From the NCBI RefSeq assembly GCF_001292705.1, contig NZ_LGAK01000017.1, forward strand, positions 41,066-105,065: a DNA stretch of 64,000 bases. Reading direction: 5' to 3'. The translations under genes were made by a program, and so were the position numbers. The DNA comes from Marinagarivorans algicola (GTDB taxonomy: Bacteria > Pseudomonadota > Gammaproteobacteria > Pseudomonadales > Cellvibrionaceae). The notes beneath the pieces are model-generated. The model did not search any database. It worked only from the letters and a program-made list of their open reading frames with translations, and was not told where the DNA came from. Below are positions 21,155 through 31,616 of this stretch, piece after piece. Numbering within the stretch: the stretch's first letter is position 1; every line of letters starts with the position of its first letter.

Positions 21155-23020
21155 ATGCTGCAAAGCATGCGTGAAAATATGAAAGGCCCTACCGCTAAAA
21201 TAGTAGTAGGTGTAGCTGTTGCTGCAATGGTTTTGTTTGGTGTTGAATCATTGTTTGTTAACTCAGTTGGCGGTAGCGAGGTTGCGACTGTCAATGGTGA
21301 GGACGTGAGCGAGATAGAGTTGTTGCGTGCTATCGAGCAGCAAAAAAATCGCTTGCGCCAGCAGTTTGATCTAGATGAAACCAGCGATATGCTGAATGAT
21401 GATCGCTTGCGTACACCTGCATTGATGAATTTGGTGCGTCAAAAAGCACTGCATCATGCGGCTTCAGAGCAAGGTATGAATGTATCTCCGAGTATTGTTA
21501 AGGCGGAGCTTGCAAAGGCGTTTACTCGTGATGGTGAGTTTAACAAAGCACAGCTTAATAACTATATTGCAGCTTATGGCTACACGCCCGCCACCTTGGC
21601 ACAATCTGAGGCTAATGCTTACGTACTGCGTCAGTTATTTAATGGCGTGAGCCAAACGGAGTTTGTTACTCAAGCCGAAATGGATGCTATGGCCGCTATT
21701 GCCGGTCAAAAGCGCAGCTTTGCGACGATTGAAATTTCACGTTCATTGGTTGAAGATAAGGTAACCGTCACAGATGAGGAGATTGCACAATACTATCAAG
21801 CCAATGAAGCGCAGTTTACCGAGCCTGAGAAGGTCGCTTTAGAGTATGTAGAAGTAACCATCGCTGATCTTGCTAAAACACAAAATGTGAGTGATAAAGA
21901 GCTAAAGGCTGAATACGATCGTGAGCAGCAAGAGTTTCAAGGCGGCACTGAGTATCGTGTTTCTCATATACTGATTGAAAGTGCGGATGATTCGGCAGCG
22001 AAAATCGCCGAGATTAGTGCCAAATTGAAAGAAGGCCAAGCATTTGCCGATTTAGCCAAAGAATACTCAGATGATTTAGGTTCTAAAGCCTTAGGTGGCG
22101 AGTTGGGTTTAATGGTTGAAGGTGCTTTCCCTGCTGAGTTTGAAGAAGCTGCTAAAGCACTCAGTGCCGGTAATGTATCGGCGCCTGTTGTTACGGATGC
22201 TGGTACGCATTTTATTCGCTTAGACGAAAAAGTTGTTGTTGAGCCTGAAAGCTTTGAATCACGCAAAGAAGCGTTGGCTGCTATGTTGCGCGAACAAAAA
22301 GCGAGTGTCGCATATTTGGAGAAAATTCAAGTACTGGAAGAGGTTTCTTTCGGTGCTTCTGATCTATCAGCTACGGCATCGGCCTTAGGCGTTCCCGTGA
22401 AGTCAACTGATCTATTTGCACGCGGTCGCGGTACTGGTATAGCAGCAAATACTGTCATTGCTAATGCTGCGTTTGCTGAGGATGTTTATGCGCAGGGGCA
22501 GAATAGCCAAGTGCTCGAGGTTGAAGGTTCACGGGCTTTTGTTGTACGTTTAAAGCAGAAGGTTCCTGCTACAGTTCAACCTTTAGAAGATGTAAAAGAA
22601 AGCATCACTCAGCAAATTACACAAACCAAAGTGATTAATGAGCTACAGACTTTGGCTGCGGATGTCGTGATAGCAATCGAAAAAGGCGAAAAGCCCGAAG
22701 TTGTTGCAGAAGAAGGCGAATATAGCTTTAATAACTATGAAGGCGTAGAGCGCAGCAACACTGATGTTGACTTTATGGTCTCCCGTGAAGCTTTTAGCCT
22801 GCCACGTCCAGATGCAAAGAGCCCCGCGGTGACGACAGTCAATGGTGCTGAAGGCCTGACGGTGGTAGTTTTGAGTGAAGTTGTTGACGGTGATGTTGAC
22901 AATCTGCCGAAAGAGCAGCGCGACGCCATGGAGCAGCAATTGCGCAATCAATTAGCTTCTGGTGCTGTTGAGTCGTTTGAGAATCGTGTATTTGAAGGCG
23001 CCAAATATAAGCTCAAATAA
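21155..23020 (+). CDS. ppiD: Periplasmic folding factor PpiD, membrane-anchored parvulin-type isomerase
   Basis: 621 residues. One N-terminal transmembrane segment (about residues 14-36, KIVVGVAVAAMVLFGVESLF) anchors it to the inner membrane. A SurA-like N-terminal chaperone region follows, then a parvulin domain around residues 265-360 (YRVSHILIES, FADLAKEYSDD, GGELG, GTHFIRLDEK). It assists proteins leaving the SecYEG translocon. YfgM, which partners PpiD in E. coli, is also in this window (30879). A terminator follows at 23050. Confidence 0.95.
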   Translation: MLQSMRENMKGPTAKIVVGVAVAAMVLFGVESLFVNSVGGSEVATVNGEDVSEIELLRAIEQQKNRLRQQFDLDETSDMLNDDRLRTPALMNLVRQKALHHAASEQGMNVSPSIVKAELAKAFTRDGEFNKAQLNNYIAAYGYTPATLAQSEANAYVLRQLFNGVSQTEFVTQAEMDAMAAIAGQKRSFATIEISRSLVEDKVTVTDEEIAQYYQANEAQFTEPEKVALEYVEVTIADLAKTQNVSDKELKAEYDREQQEFQGGTEYRVSHILIESADDSAAKIAEISAKLKEGQAFADLAKEYSDDLGSKALGGELGLMVEGAFPAEFEEAAKALSAGNVSAPVVTDAGTHFIRLDEKVVVEPESFESRKEALAAMLREQKASVAYLEKIQVLEEVSFGASDLSATASALGVPVKSTDLFARGRGTGIAANTVIANAAFAEDVYAQGQNSQVLEVEGSRAFVVRLKQKVPATVQPLEDVKESITQQITQTKVINELQTLAADVVIAIEKGEKPEVVAEEGEYSFNNYEGVERSNTDVDFMVSREAFSLPRPDAKSPAVTTVNGAEGLTVVVLSEVVDGDVDNLPKEQRDAMEQQLRNQLASGAVESFENRVFEGAKYKLK

Positions 23021-23049
23021 CTGATCAGTGTGTCAGTACTCAAAAACTC

Positions 23050-23086
23050 AAAAGCCGCATCCTAGCAATAGGCTGCGGCTTTTTTA
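23050..23086 (+). terminator. Rho-independent terminator after ppiD
   Basis: AAAAGCCGCA (23050-23059) pairs with TGCGGCTTTT (23074-23083), loop CCTAGCAATAGG (itself complementary), then T. Confidence 0.93.
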
Positions 23087-23170
23087 GTTTTGGGTATTAG
23101 ATATCAGTTTAGGTATTGGATGTTTGGGCTTGGCTAGATGAGTCTCTAGGATAATGTCAGGCGGCGCTTA

Positions 23171-23242
23171 GTGACTAACTTTTAGGTACTAATTTTGAGG
23201 TGCTAACTTTAGTTTTTTAGGCACTAACTTTAGTTATTGTAG
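23171..23242. repeat. Degenerate tandem repeat (G-n-nCTAACTTTAG)
   Basis: Four units start at 23171, 23186, 23200 and 23221, each built on CTAACTTTAG with variable T-rich tails of 14-22 bp. The last unit overlaps the final codons of the minus-strand gene at 23230. Confidence 0.75.
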
Positions 23243-24045
23243 GCCGCCACTGCTAAGTATTTCATGGTAGCTGGTTTGCCATCAATGTAGCCAGGAATAA
23301 ATTGAGCACGCTCAAGGGCTTTGGTGAGTGTGTGAGAATACTTGCGATTGGCTGTATCTATGATATTCACATGCTGTGCTTTGCCCTTTTGGGTAATAGA
23401 GGCAGAGGCTCGAGTTATTGTATGGTTGTGCTTAAAGAAGGAGCCGCTTAGCTCGCCGGTAGCTTTAAGTGGTTCAAACCAGCCTTTAGAAACAAGCTCT
23501 TGAGGCTCGCTGTAGTTAACGCCTAGCTCAGCTTGTAATGAACCTAAATTGGGTATTAGCAACACAGAGTGTGCTGCGTCTTTATCGTGTTGATAGATAA
23601 CGCGGTAATTCATTCTTACGGCAACATTTTTGCCATCAATGCTAGCAGGTATAAAGGTTAGTGTGTTCAGTGCCGCAACTATTTGTGTTTCTAAATGAGC
23701 CGTTTGATGCTTATCAAAACATGTAGTTGATAAGTTTTTACCTTCAGTGCTGATGGTGCTTTGGCAGTACACAGCGATATTCAGCGGCGGTTGCGGTAAA
23801 TGCTTTGGCTGTATTCGACTCTCAATAGTATGACCATCAAAGTTGAACGTGGCAGGGGTCATGTGTGGCGAGCTGTTGTGCGTATCGAGAGTGCCGGTTG
23901 TTAAAGGTTTTGCTAGTGCAGGCATAGTAAGTGTCGATACAGAAAAGAGTGCGAATGCCAGCGTTAGGCAGGTGCCTTTAAATGGGTTGTTGGTGTTGTA
24001 TTGAATGGTGGTTGAGGTATTGAGTTTTCGTGGGGTGCTGCTCAT
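23230..24045 (-). CDS. Secreted protein with two TonB-C-like segments, function unknown
   Basis: 271 residues; I do not recognise the whole protein. A basic N-terminus is followed by a hydrophobic signal segment (LTLAFALFSVSTLTMPALA, about residues 31-49), so it is probably periplasmic. Two segments have the TonB C-terminal-domain pattern: LNTLTFIPASIDGKNVAVRMNYRVIY in the middle, and a matching stretch with AQFIPGYIDGKPATMKY at the C-terminus. Two cysteines in the middle may form a disulphide. It stands alone, convergent with ppiD and divergent from ndk. It lacks the N-terminal membrane helix plus proline-rich linker of a true TonB. Confidence 0.6.
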   Translation of the reverse strand: MSSTPRKLNTSTTIQYNTNNPFKGTCLTLAFALFSVSTLTMPALAKPLTTGTLDTHNSSPHMTPATFNFDGHTIESRIQPKHLPQPPLNIAVYCQSTISTEGKNLSTTCFDKHQTAHLETQIVAALNTLTFIPASIDGKNVAVRMNYRVIYQHDKDAAHSVLLIPNLGSLQAELGVNYSEPQELVSKGWFEPLKATGELSGSFFKHNHTITRASASITQKGKAQHVNIIDTANRKYSHTLTKALERAQFIPGYIDGKPATMKYLAVAAYNN

Positions 24046-24395
24046 CGTGTTCTCCTGCGTCTACGCTTTATGCATAATGTATTTTTTATTATTGATCCGA
24101 CTAGGTTACCAGTCGCTTACCACTTTTAAATGAAGTTTTTATGACATTTTTAGAATATTTTCTGTTATTTGTAGATATTGAGTGTTCTTTTTTTCTGTAA
24201 GCAGGAGGAGGGCTGGTTTGAATTGAGTGTTTGTGGCGTTTTCTTGAGCCGAAAGAGTATCATTTGAGCGCTATGTGATTTTGCAAGCTATTAGCGTGGC
24301 TCTCTCTTAGCACTTTGTAACAAAACACCGTATAATTCGGCAATTTTTGGCGCTAGCATATAGCTGGTGCTGTCAATCGTTATTTGGAGATGTCT
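24046..24395 (+). promoter_or_regulatory. ndk promoter region
   Basis: In this 350-bp gap a perfect -10 box TATAAT lies at 24331-24336, with TTAGCA 18 bp upstream (24307-24312) as a weak -35. It sits 60 bp before the ndk start. The half nearer 24046 must hold the promoter of the divergent secreted-protein gene; I see no clear boxes there. Confidence 0.55.
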
Positions 24396-24821
24396 ATGTC
24401 TGTTGAACGTACCCTTTCAATCATTAAGCCTGATGCTGTTAGTCAAAACGTGATTGGTAAAATCTATACTTGTTTTGAAGAGGCTGGCTTAAAGTTGGTA
24501 GGTTCAAAAATGTTGTTTTTAAGTGCTGAGCAAGCGGGTGAGTTTTATGCTGAGCATAAAGAGCGCCCCTTTTTTGGTGAGCTCGTCGACTTTATGATTA
24601 GCGGACCTGTAGTAGTACAAGTACTTGAAGGTGAAGGCGCTATTGCTAAGCACCGCGAAATCATGGGCGCGACCAACCCAAAAGAAGCCGCTGCTGGCAC
24701 TATCCGAGCGCAATTTGCCGAAGAAACTAGCCGTAATGCTGTTCATGGTAGTGACTCTGAAGCCTCTGCTGCGCGTGAAATCGCCTTTTTCTTTTCTGAT
24801 AGTGAAGTGTTTAGCCGTTAA
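24396..24821 (+). CDS. ndk: Nucleoside diphosphate kinase
   Basis: 141 residues from MSVERTLS at 24396, with GGAG seven bases upstream; the earlier TTG and ATG give implausible extra residues. The phosphohistidine is His117 in NAVHGSDS, and the N-terminal [10 protein letters not shown] is typical. It balances NTP and dNTP pools by phosphate transfer. It is followed closely by rlmN, as in many gammaproteobacteria. Confidence 0.97.
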   Translation: MSVERTLSIIKPDAVSQNVIGKIYTCFEEAGLKLVGSKMLFLSAEQAGEFYAEHKERPFFGELVDFMISGPVVVQVLEGEGAIAKHREIMGATNPKEAAAGTIRAQFAEETSRNAVHGSDSEASAAREIAFFFSDSEVFSR

Positions 24822-24835
24822 GGCAAGAAGGTTTT

Positions 24836-26032
24836 ATGTCCTGTGGTACCCCTCTCGTAAATGATACTGCGATGAATCAAACTGAAGATGCTGTTGTTGC
24901 TGAGCCTGTTAACCTTATGGGGTTAAGTGAGGCGAAGCTGATTGCTTTTTTTGAAAGTATTGGTGAAAAGAAATTTAGAGCAACACAAGTTTTAAAGTGG
25001 ATTCATCAGTTTGGCGTTATTGAATTTGACGAGATGAGTAATATCTCTAAGGTACTGCGCGAAAAGCTCAAAAAAATCGCCGTTATTCACCCGCCTCATG
25101 TGATCAAGCAGTGGGATAGTGTTGACGGCACACGGAAATTCCTGATTGAAGTTAGCGGGGGTAACGCGGTCGAAACGGTGTTTATCCCTGATGGTGAGCG
25201 TGGAACCTTGTGCGTTTCTTCTCAGGTAGGGTGTTCTTTGGATTGTAGCTTTTGTGCGACGGGGAAGCAGGGCTTTAACCGCGATTTAACATGTGCCGAA
25301 ATTATTGGCCAAGTTTGGATCGCGGCTAAATCTTTTGGCCAGTTAGCCGAAAAAGGCCCACGTAAAGTGACTAACGTTGTAATGATGGGCATGGGGGAGC
25401 CGTTATTGAATTTTGATAATTCAGTAGATGCGATGAACCTCATGATGCATGACAACTGCTATGGTTTATCTAAACGCCGCGTGACTCTCAGCACGAGCGG
25501 TGTTGTGCCGATGCTCGATAAGTTAGGTGATTATACAGATGCTTGTTTGGCAATCTCTTTGCATGCTCCAAATGATGCGTTGCGTAACGAGTTGGTACCT
25601 ATTAATAAAAAATACCCGATTGCCATGTTATTGGCATCCGCCGAACGCTATATCACAGGCTTGCCTGATAATCGTCGCAAAATTACGATTGAATATACAT
25701 TAATTGATCATGTCAACGATCGCCCTGAGCATGCCGAAGAATTAGCGGTACTATTGAAAGATATACCCGTAAAAATTAACCTCATACCTTTCAACCCCTT
25801 TAATCTATCGAATTATAAAAGGGTGAGTAATAACGCCTTGCGCCGCTTTCAAACAATTTTAGTTGAAGCGGGCTATACAACAACCGTTCGAACAACGCGC
25901 GGAGAAGATATTGATGCCGCTTGTGGGCAGTTGGCCGGCGCGGTCAATGATAAAACCCGTCGTAGCGAGCGCTACGGCTTGCCTGGTGTGGTTTCTGAAG
26001 ACGTTGTTAAAATTATGTCTCACTCTTCATAA
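24836..26032 (+). CDS. rlmN: Dual-specificity 23S rRNA/tRNA adenine-C2 methyltransferase
   Basis: 398 residues. The radical-SAM cluster motif is [11 protein letters not shown], and the methyl-carrying C-terminal Cys is in AACGQLAG. It methylates A2503 of 23S rRNA and A37 of several tRNAs. The start at 24836 has AAGAAGG upstream. It lies 14 bp after ndk and about 30 bp before pilF, consistent with one operon through rodZ and ispG. Confidence 0.97.
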   Translation: MSCGTPLVNDTAMNQTEDAVVAEPVNLMGLSEAKLIAFFESIGEKKFRATQVLKWIHQFGVIEFDEMSNISKVLREKLKKIAVIHPPHVIKQWDSVDGTRKFLIEVSGGNAVETVFIPDGERGTLCVSSQVGCSLDCSFCATGKQGFNRDLTCAEIIGQVWIAAKSFGQLAEKGPRKVTNVVMMGMGEPLLNFDNSVDAMNLMMHDNCYGLSKRRVTLSTSGVVPMLDKLGDYTDACLAISLHAPNDALRNELVPINKKYPIAMLLASAERYITGLPDNRRKITIEYTLIDHVNDRPEHAEELAVLLKDIPVKINLIPFNPFNLSNYKRVSNNALRRFQTILVEAGYTTTVRTTRGEDIDAACGQLAGAVNDKTRRSERYGLPGVVSEDVVKIMSHSS

Positions 26033-26063
26033 TTAAAGCGCAGACGACAATGGAGCTTCAACA

Positions 26064-26825
26064 ATGCATAAAATAGTTTTAGCGATGTTCGTGTTTTTCT
26101 TAGCTGCTTGTGTTTCGACAGGCGGCGTTCATCAGGTCGATGCTGACCCTCGCAAGGCGCTGGATACGCGCATTGAGTTAGGTATGAAGTACCTTGACAC
26201 GGGTAATCGTGATCAAGCTCTAAGGCAGTTTTTAGAGGTGCTCGACATTGATAGGAAAAACCCTGAAGCGTTAAAGGGGTTGGCATTGGTTCACCAAATG
26301 AATGGTGAAATAGCAGAGGCTGAAGCCGCCTTTAAAAAAAGCATTCGGTATGCCGATGACAGCATGATATCGTCGGCTGAGTTTAAATACGGTTTGTTTT
26401 TATCGCGGCAACAGCGCTATAAAGAAGCCATGGAGCAATTTGAATCTGTAGCAACAAATTTAGTCTTTCCTCAGCGCGCTGAGTCTTTATATTTTGTCGG
26501 GCGCTGTGCGCTTGCATTGGGTAATAAAGTGCGAGCAAAAGCGGCATTTACTCATTCACTAAATCTGCGTAAAAACTCAGCCTCGCCAGCGCTAGAATTA
26601 GCCGATTTGGCTTATCAAGAGCAAGATTATTCAATGGCTAAAAAATACTTAGATCGATTCAATCGATACTCTGAGCCCTCTGCAAGAAGTTTATGGCTGG
26701 GTATTCGTATTGATAGAACATTTGGTCATAAAGATAAAATGGCTAGCCAAGCTATGGCATTAAAGAATCTATTTGGGTATTCACGAGAGTATTTGCAGTA
26801 TAAACAGCTGATTGAGAATAACTGA
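26064..26825 (+). CDS. pilF: Type IV pilus assembly lipoprotein PilF/PilW
   Basis: 253 residues. A signal peptide ends in the lipobox LAAC (Cys16), so it is an outer-membrane lipoprotein. The mature part is a series of tetratricopeptide repeats, for example LDTGNRDQALRQFLEVLDID and MNGEIAEAEAAFKKSIRY. It is the pilotin that brings the PilQ secretin to the outer membrane. GGAG precedes the ATG. The rlmN-pilF-rodZ-ispG order is conserved in Pseudomonas. Confidence 0.92.
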   Translation: MHKIVLAMFVFFLAACVSTGGVHQVDADPRKALDTRIELGMKYLDTGNRDQALRQFLEVLDIDRKNPEALKGLALVHQMNGEIAEAEAAFKKSIRYADDSMISSAEFKYGLFLSRQQRYKEAMEQFESVATNLVFPQRAESLYFVGRCALALGNKVRAKAAFTHSLNLRKNSASPALELADLAYQEQDYSMAKKYLDRFNRYSEPSARSLWLGIRIDRTFGHKDKMASQAMALKNLFGYSREYLQYKQLIENN

Positions 26826-26949
26826 TGATAAACACTCAAGTTGCACCGATGTCTGTTGCATCTATGATGTGCGCGATACCTCAGCACTGCTTAGCAGGCA
26901 GTGATTTTGATTACAGCAGTGCAACGTTATGGCTGGTGAGGAGTGTGCT

Positions 26950-28005
26950 ATGAGCGCCAAAACACCGACTGAGACGACCACGGTGTCATCAATAAGCACT
27001 GAGCCAACACCGGGTCAGCAGTTAGCCGCGGCTAGGCAAGCTAAGGGTTTAACTTTAGCGCAAATTAGCCAGAGTACGCGTATTTTAGAATATCGCTTAG
27101 AAGCCATTGAACGAGATGATTATAGTGAAGTGGGAATATCATCCGCTTTTGTGATCGGTTATGTTAAGGCCTTTGCTGCGCAGGTCGATTTACCCTCTGC
27201 TCCTTTGATTGCTACGTTAGGGGTTTATTTTAAACAAAGGGAGATGGCTGAGCGCAGTGATAATCCAGCGCCAGTACGCGCTAAAAGCATTAATTTGGGG
27301 TCTTGGATTGCGAGTGGGTTGGCACTGATTGTTTTTTTGGGTTTAGGCCAGTGGTACATTACACAGCAGGCAAGAGAAACACTTGCGCGAGTGCCACCTG
27401 AACGTGCTCTTTCTCCAGCGTCAGAGGTAAACGATCACCGTACAAGTCGTGCGATTGAGAATGTGGCGGGCACCTCGTCTTCGGCTTTTGTGCGCACCAA
27501 TATCAGTATGCTAGCGCAAGAGCAGCTACCACCGGCTTTGAGTGACAGCACGCCTAATATCAATGCCTCGGTTGGGCAGACCTTACCCGACGGCGAAGCA
27601 GCCAATCCTATGTCGAGCGAGCAGCCTGCACTCAAAAGTGAAGTAGAAATCGCACCTGACAAAATCGCCTTACGAGGCGGCGGTAGTGCTGACGCTGTGA
27701 TAGACCCTACTAGCGCTCACAATACGGTGGCTAATCGCACACAATCACCGTCGACATTGCAGGGTAAAGATGAGTTAGTACTCACGTTTAGTGGCGAGTG
27801 CTGGCTTGAAGTTTTTGATGGTAACGGCGTGCGCTTAGTTGCCCGTTTAGCGAAAAGTAGTGAAAATATTGCACTGAAGGGGCTGGCCCCTTTTGATATT
27901 AAATTGGGTAATGCCCATTTTGCCAAGGTTAAAGTTAATGGTCGTGAGGTTGAGCTGTCGCCATCGCCAAACCGACGAGTATTACGTATACAAGTGGGGC
28001 CTTAG
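26950..28005 (+). CDS. rodZ: Cell-shape protein RodZ
   Basis: 351 residues from MSAKTPTE at 26950, with GAGGAG upstream. A cytoplasmic helix-turn-helix (residues about 22-85, GQQLAAARQAKGLTLAQIS) is followed by one transmembrane helix (SWIASGLALIVFLGLGQWYI), a low-complexity periplasmic linker and a C-terminal beta domain of the DUF4115 type (LTFSGECWLEVFDGNG). RodZ links MreB to the elongation machinery. Confidence 0.93.
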   Translation: MSAKTPTETTTVSSISTEPTPGQQLAAARQAKGLTLAQISQSTRILEYRLEAIERDDYSEVGISSAFVIGYVKAFAAQVDLPSAPLIATLGVYFKQREMAERSDNPAPVRAKSINLGSWIASGLALIVFLGLGQWYITQQARETLARVPPERALSPASEVNDHRTSRAIENVAGTSSSAFVRTNISMLAQEQLPPALSDSTPNINASVGQTLPDGEAANPMSSEQPALKSEVEIAPDKIALRGGGSADAVIDPTSAHNTVANRTQSPSTLQGKDELVLTFSGECWLEVFDGNGVRLVARLAKSSENIALKGLAPFDIKLGNAHFAKVKVNGREVELSPSPNRRVLRIQVGP

Positions 28006-28056
28006 CGTAGGTGATTGGCGCCCATTAACTCGTAATTGTTAATAAATGAGCATGTT

Positions 28057-29169
28057 ATGCACTGTGAATCTCCAATAGTTCGTCGCAAATCCCGCCAAAT
28101 TATGGTGGGGAATGTACCTGTGGGTGGTGATGCGCCTATTAGTGTGCAAAGTATGACCAATACAGAAACCTGTGATATTGCTGCGACCATTGATCAAATA
28201 TCACGTATTCAAAAGGCCGGCGCTGACATTGTACGTGTGTCTGTGCCGAGCATGGAAGCTGCCGAAGCTTTTGGTCAAATTCGTCAACAGGTGAATATTC
28301 CTTTAGTTGCTGATATACATTTTGATTATCGCATCGCGCTGCGAGTAGCCGACTTGGGGGTAGATTGTTTGCGCATTAACCCAGGCAATATTGGTCGTGA
28401 AAAGCGTATCCAGGCTGTTGTTGATAAAGCACGAGATTTAAATATTCCTATTCGTATAGGCGTTAATGCGGGCTCTTTAGAAAAGGATATTCAAAAAAAA
28501 TATGGTGAACCCACACCGCAAGCATTGGTTGAGTCGGCACTGCGTCATGTCGATATTTTACAAAAATTCAACTTTGACAACTTTAAAGTGAGCGTCAAAG
28601 CAAGCGATGTTTTTATGGCTGTTGAAGCTTATCGGCTACTCGCCAAAGAAATAGAGCAGCCTTTGCATTTAGGCATCACTGAAGCCGGTGGCTTGCGATC
28701 GGGTACCGTTAAGTCGGCGGTTGGTTTGGGTATGCTGCTAATGGATGGTATCGGCGATACGCTGCGCGTGTCTTTAGCAGCAGACCCCGTTGAAGAGGTT
28801 AAAGTTGGCTGGGATATTCTTAAAAGCTTAAAACTGCGCAGTAAAGGTGTGAACTTCATCGCGTGCCCAAGCTGTTCTAGGCAAAATTTTGATGTTATTA
28901 AGACTGTTAATGAGCTTGAAAATCGTTTAGAAGATATAGAGACTTCATTAGATGTCGCGATTATTGGGTGTGTAGTTAATGGCCCTGGCGAAGCAAAAGA
29001 GGCGGATGTTGGCTTAGCGGGTGGCTCACCGCGCAATTTGGTTTACAAAGATGGCGAACCCAATACAAAAATGAGTAATGACACACTCATTGATGACCTA
29101 GAGACAATGATTCGACAAAAAGCGCTAGAAAAGGCTAAGCAAGACGCCAATCTTATCGCTAAAGAGTAA
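28057..29169 (+). CDS. ispG: 4-hydroxy-3-methylbut-2-en-1-yl diphosphate synthase
   Basis: 370 residues from the ATG at 28057. The 4Fe-4S ligands are in [11 protein letters not shown] and the later GCVVNGPGE. It converts methylerythritol cyclodiphosphate to HMBPP in the non-mevalonate isoprenoid pathway. It is followed by a 380-bp gap before hisS. Confidence 0.97.
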   Translation: MHCESPIVRRKSRQIMVGNVPVGGDAPISVQSMTNTETCDIAATIDQISRIQKAGADIVRVSVPSMEAAEAFGQIRQQVNIPLVADIHFDYRIALRVADLGVDCLRINPGNIGREKRIQAVVDKARDLNIPIRIGVNAGSLEKDIQKKYGEPTPQALVESALRHVDILQKFNFDNFKVSVKASDVFMAVEAYRLLAKEIEQPLHLGITEAGGLRSGTVKSAVGLGMLLMDGIGDTLRVSLAADPVEEVKVGWDILKSLKLRSKGVNFIACPSCSRQNFDVIKTVNELENRLEDIETSLDVAIIGCVVNGPGEAKEADVGLAGGSPRNLVYKDGEPNTKMSNDTLIDDLETMIRQKALEKAKQDANLIAKE

Positions 29170-29546
29170 CCGTTTTGACTAAACCTAAATCAGCAACTTA
29201 AGCTTAGCTTTAGTGTGTCTTAGGTGAATAATTTTGTCGTTATTGAGTGCTGCTCAAAAATATCACCTTTATAGAGATCTGATGAATAGTGAGTGAGCAC
29301 TTAAGCGCCGCGCCGGTCTTGCCTGACGATTGATGGTAAGGCTGAGGTTTGGCGTAGAGATAGGTGTAGGAATAGGCAAATAGGCTGTGGTAACACTAAA
29401 TCGCAGCTGGCTGAGCCATTTAATGTGCTTTGCTTGCGCTCATTGTTTACTTCTTCTCAATAGGGGCATCATTTTTAGGCATGATTGTTAAACCATACAT
29501 TTAAATACCCTGCCGTGCGGGGTATTGTTGATTGATAGGAATACCC
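29170..29546 (+). promoter_or_regulatory. Gap before hisS with leader hairpin
   Basis: No gene is seen. A 10-bp stem AATACCCTGC/GCGGGGTATT (29504-29526, three-base loop) lies 20 bases before the hisS start. There is no T-run, so it may be a leader hairpin or operator rather than a terminator. The hisS promoter is presumably upstream of it. Confidence 0.45.
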
Positions 29547-30824
29547 TTGAAAAAGATACAATCCGTAAAAGGAATGAATGATTTATTACCGAGTGACTCA
29601 CCACTGTGGCAACACGTTGAGGCAATAGTGAGTGATCTACTCATCCGTTATGGTTATGGCGAAATTCGCTTCCCTATTGTAGAGAGCACAGATTTATTTA
29701 AACGAGGTATTGGTGAAGCGACCGATATCATCGAAAAAGAAATGTACACCTTTAGTGACCGCAATGGCGATAGCCTGAGTATGCGGCCAGAGGGGACAGC
29801 AAGCTGTGTTAGAGCGTGTGAACAACATGGGTTACTGTATAATCAGACGCAGCGCTTATGGTATCAAGGCCCAATGTTTCGCTACGAGCGCCCACAAAAA
29901 GGTCGTTTGCGCCAGTTTCACCAAATTGGCATAGAGACGTTTGGGTTTTCAGGCGCTGATATTGAGGCGGAGCTTTTATGTTTAACTGCTCGCTTGTGGC
30001 GTGAGCTGGGTATTAGTGAGTACGTGACACTACAAATTAACTCATTGGGCACCAGCGAAGCACGCCAGCAATACCGCGACGCGCTGGTAACATACCTTGA
30101 GCAGCGCAAAGAAGAGTTAGATGCTGATAGTCAGCGCAGGTTAACCACTAACCCTCTACGCATTCTGGATAGTAAAGTACCGGCAACACAAGCGTTATTG
30201 AACGATGCGCCAGTGCTCAGTGATTACCTATCCGATGAATCAAAGGCGCACTTTGAGGAGCTAACCTGCTTATTAACCGCGGCGGGCATTGCTTATGAGC
30301 TTAACCCTCGCTTAGTGCGTGGGCTCGATTACTACAGTAATACCGTATTTGAGTGGGTAACCACGCATTTGGGTGCTCAAGGTACCGTATGCGCGGGTGG
30401 GCGTTATGACTCATTAGTTGAGCAGTTAGGCGGCAGACCTACTCCTGCGTTTGGCTGTGCGATGGGTATTGAGCGTTTAGTTCTATTACTCACGGAACTC
30501 AACGCGGTGCCGAGTGGTCTTGATCAACCGGTTGATATTTATGTGGCAGCCGTTGGCGATGTGAAGGCTAAAGCGTTTGCACTTGCTGAGCAAGTACGCG
30601 ATGCTATGCCGTTTTTGCGTGTACAAAGCCATTGCGGTGGTGGTAGCTTTAAAAATCAACTTAAACGTGCCGATAAAACTGGTGCAACAGTGGCACTCAT
30701 TTTAGGCGAAATAGAGGCCGCTAACGAGCAAGTTACGATTAAGCATCTGCGTACTGATGCAGAGCAACAAACCGTGATGCAAACAGAATTAATCAGTAAA
30801 CTGCAAGCGGCTTTTGAGCTGTAG
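29547..30824 (+). CDS. hisS: Histidyl-tRNA synthetase
   Basis: 425 residues from a TTG start at 29547, six bases after AGGA; it gives the family N-terminus [14 protein letters not shown]. Class II motif 2 is [17 protein letters not shown], and the histidine-specific loop is [17 protein letters not shown]-terminal anticodon-binding domain follows. It is first of the hisS-yfgM-bamB group. Confidence 0.97.
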   Translation: MKKIQSVKGMNDLLPSDSPLWQHVEAIVSDLLIRYGYGEIRFPIVESTDLFKRGIGEATDIIEKEMYTFSDRNGDSLSMRPEGTASCVRACEQHGLLYNQTQRLWYQGPMFRYERPQKGRLRQFHQIGIETFGFSGADIEAELLCLTARLWRELGISEYVTLQINSLGTSEARQQYRDALVTYLEQRKEELDADSQRRLTTNPLRILDSKVPATQALLNDAPVLSDYLSDESKAHFEELTCLLTAAGIAYELNPRLVRGLDYYSNTVFEWVTTHLGAQGTVCAGGRYDSLVEQLGGRPTPAFGCAMGIERLVLLLTELNAVPSGLDQPVDIYVAAVGDVKAKAFALAEQVRDAMPFLRVQSHCGGGSFKNQLKRADKTGATVALILGEIEAANEQVTIKHLRTDAEQQTVMQTELISKLQAAFEL

Positions 30825-30878
30825 TTTATTAACCTTACAACACCACAGATAAAAGCAATTACAAATTAGGAGAGCCGT

Positions 30879-31616
30879 GTGTCTGATTATTTAACTGAAG
30901 AAGAGCAAATTGAAGCGTTCAAGCGCTGGTGGAAACAAAACGGTGCACTGACTATCGGCGCAGTTGTATTGGCCAGTGCAGGTTATTTTGGTTTCGGTGC
31001 TTACGAAAGCGCACAAGAAAAAGCCGCACAAGCTAACTCTGCACTCTATGATGAACTTGTCACAACGGTAACAGCGGGTGATGATGCTGCATTAACAGCA
31101 GCGCAGCAACAAGCATTAACCGCTGCTGCGGATAAAGTCTTAGCCGCTGATAGCACCGGTTTATATGCCGACCTTGCTCACTTTCACCTAGCAAAAGCGG
31201 CTGTGGATACAGGGGATTATACCAAGGCGCAAAAAGAGCTTGAAGCTGTGATCAACAACAGTAAAACAGATTCTTCAATCGATTTGGCTACTTTGCGTTT
31301 AGCCCGTGTTAAAGCCGCAACTGGCGATACTGACGGTGCTCTAGCGCTAGTAGCTCGGGCACCTTCCGATGCTTTTACTGCTAGCTATGCCGAGGTGCGC
31401 GGTGATATTCTACAAGGTTTGGGCCGTTTAGATGAAGCCTATACTGCGTATGATAGTGCTGTGAGCGCATTAGAAAAGCAGGAGTCAAATGGCGGTATGC
31501 GCGCTAACATCCTCAAGTTTAAAATGGATAATGTATCCGTTGCTAGCACAGCTCCTGTATTACCGAGCATTAATCCTCATGGGGTTAACCCACACGCTAT
31601 GCCAGAGGGCAAGTAA
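30879..31616 (+). CDS. yfgM: YfgM-type translocon ancillary protein
   Basis: 245 residues with a GTG start after AGGAG. A short cytoplasmic segment (EEEQIEAFKRWWKQN) precedes one transmembrane helix (GALTIGAVVLASAGYFGFG), then a periplasmic TPR-like domain. In E. coli YfgM binds SecYEG and PpiD. Its TAA overlaps the bamB ATG (TAATG), which implies translational coupling. Confidence 0.93.
   Translation: MSDYLTEEEQIEAFKRWWKQNGALTIGAVVLASAGYFGFGAYESAQEKAAQANSALYDELVTTVTAGDDAALTAAQQQALTAAADKVLAADSTGLYADLAHFHLAKAAVDTGDYTKAQKELEAVINNSKTDSSIDLATLRLARVKAATGDTDGALALVARAPSDAFTASYAEVRGDILQGLGRLDEAYTAYDSAVSALEKQESNGGMRANILKFKMDNVSVASTAPVLPSINPHGVNPHAMPEGK

Noticed and set aside
23230..24045. Annotating the secreted protein as TonB
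   Set aside because: It has a cleavable-type signal and no N-terminal anchor or proline-rich linker, so only a domain-level resemblance is supported.
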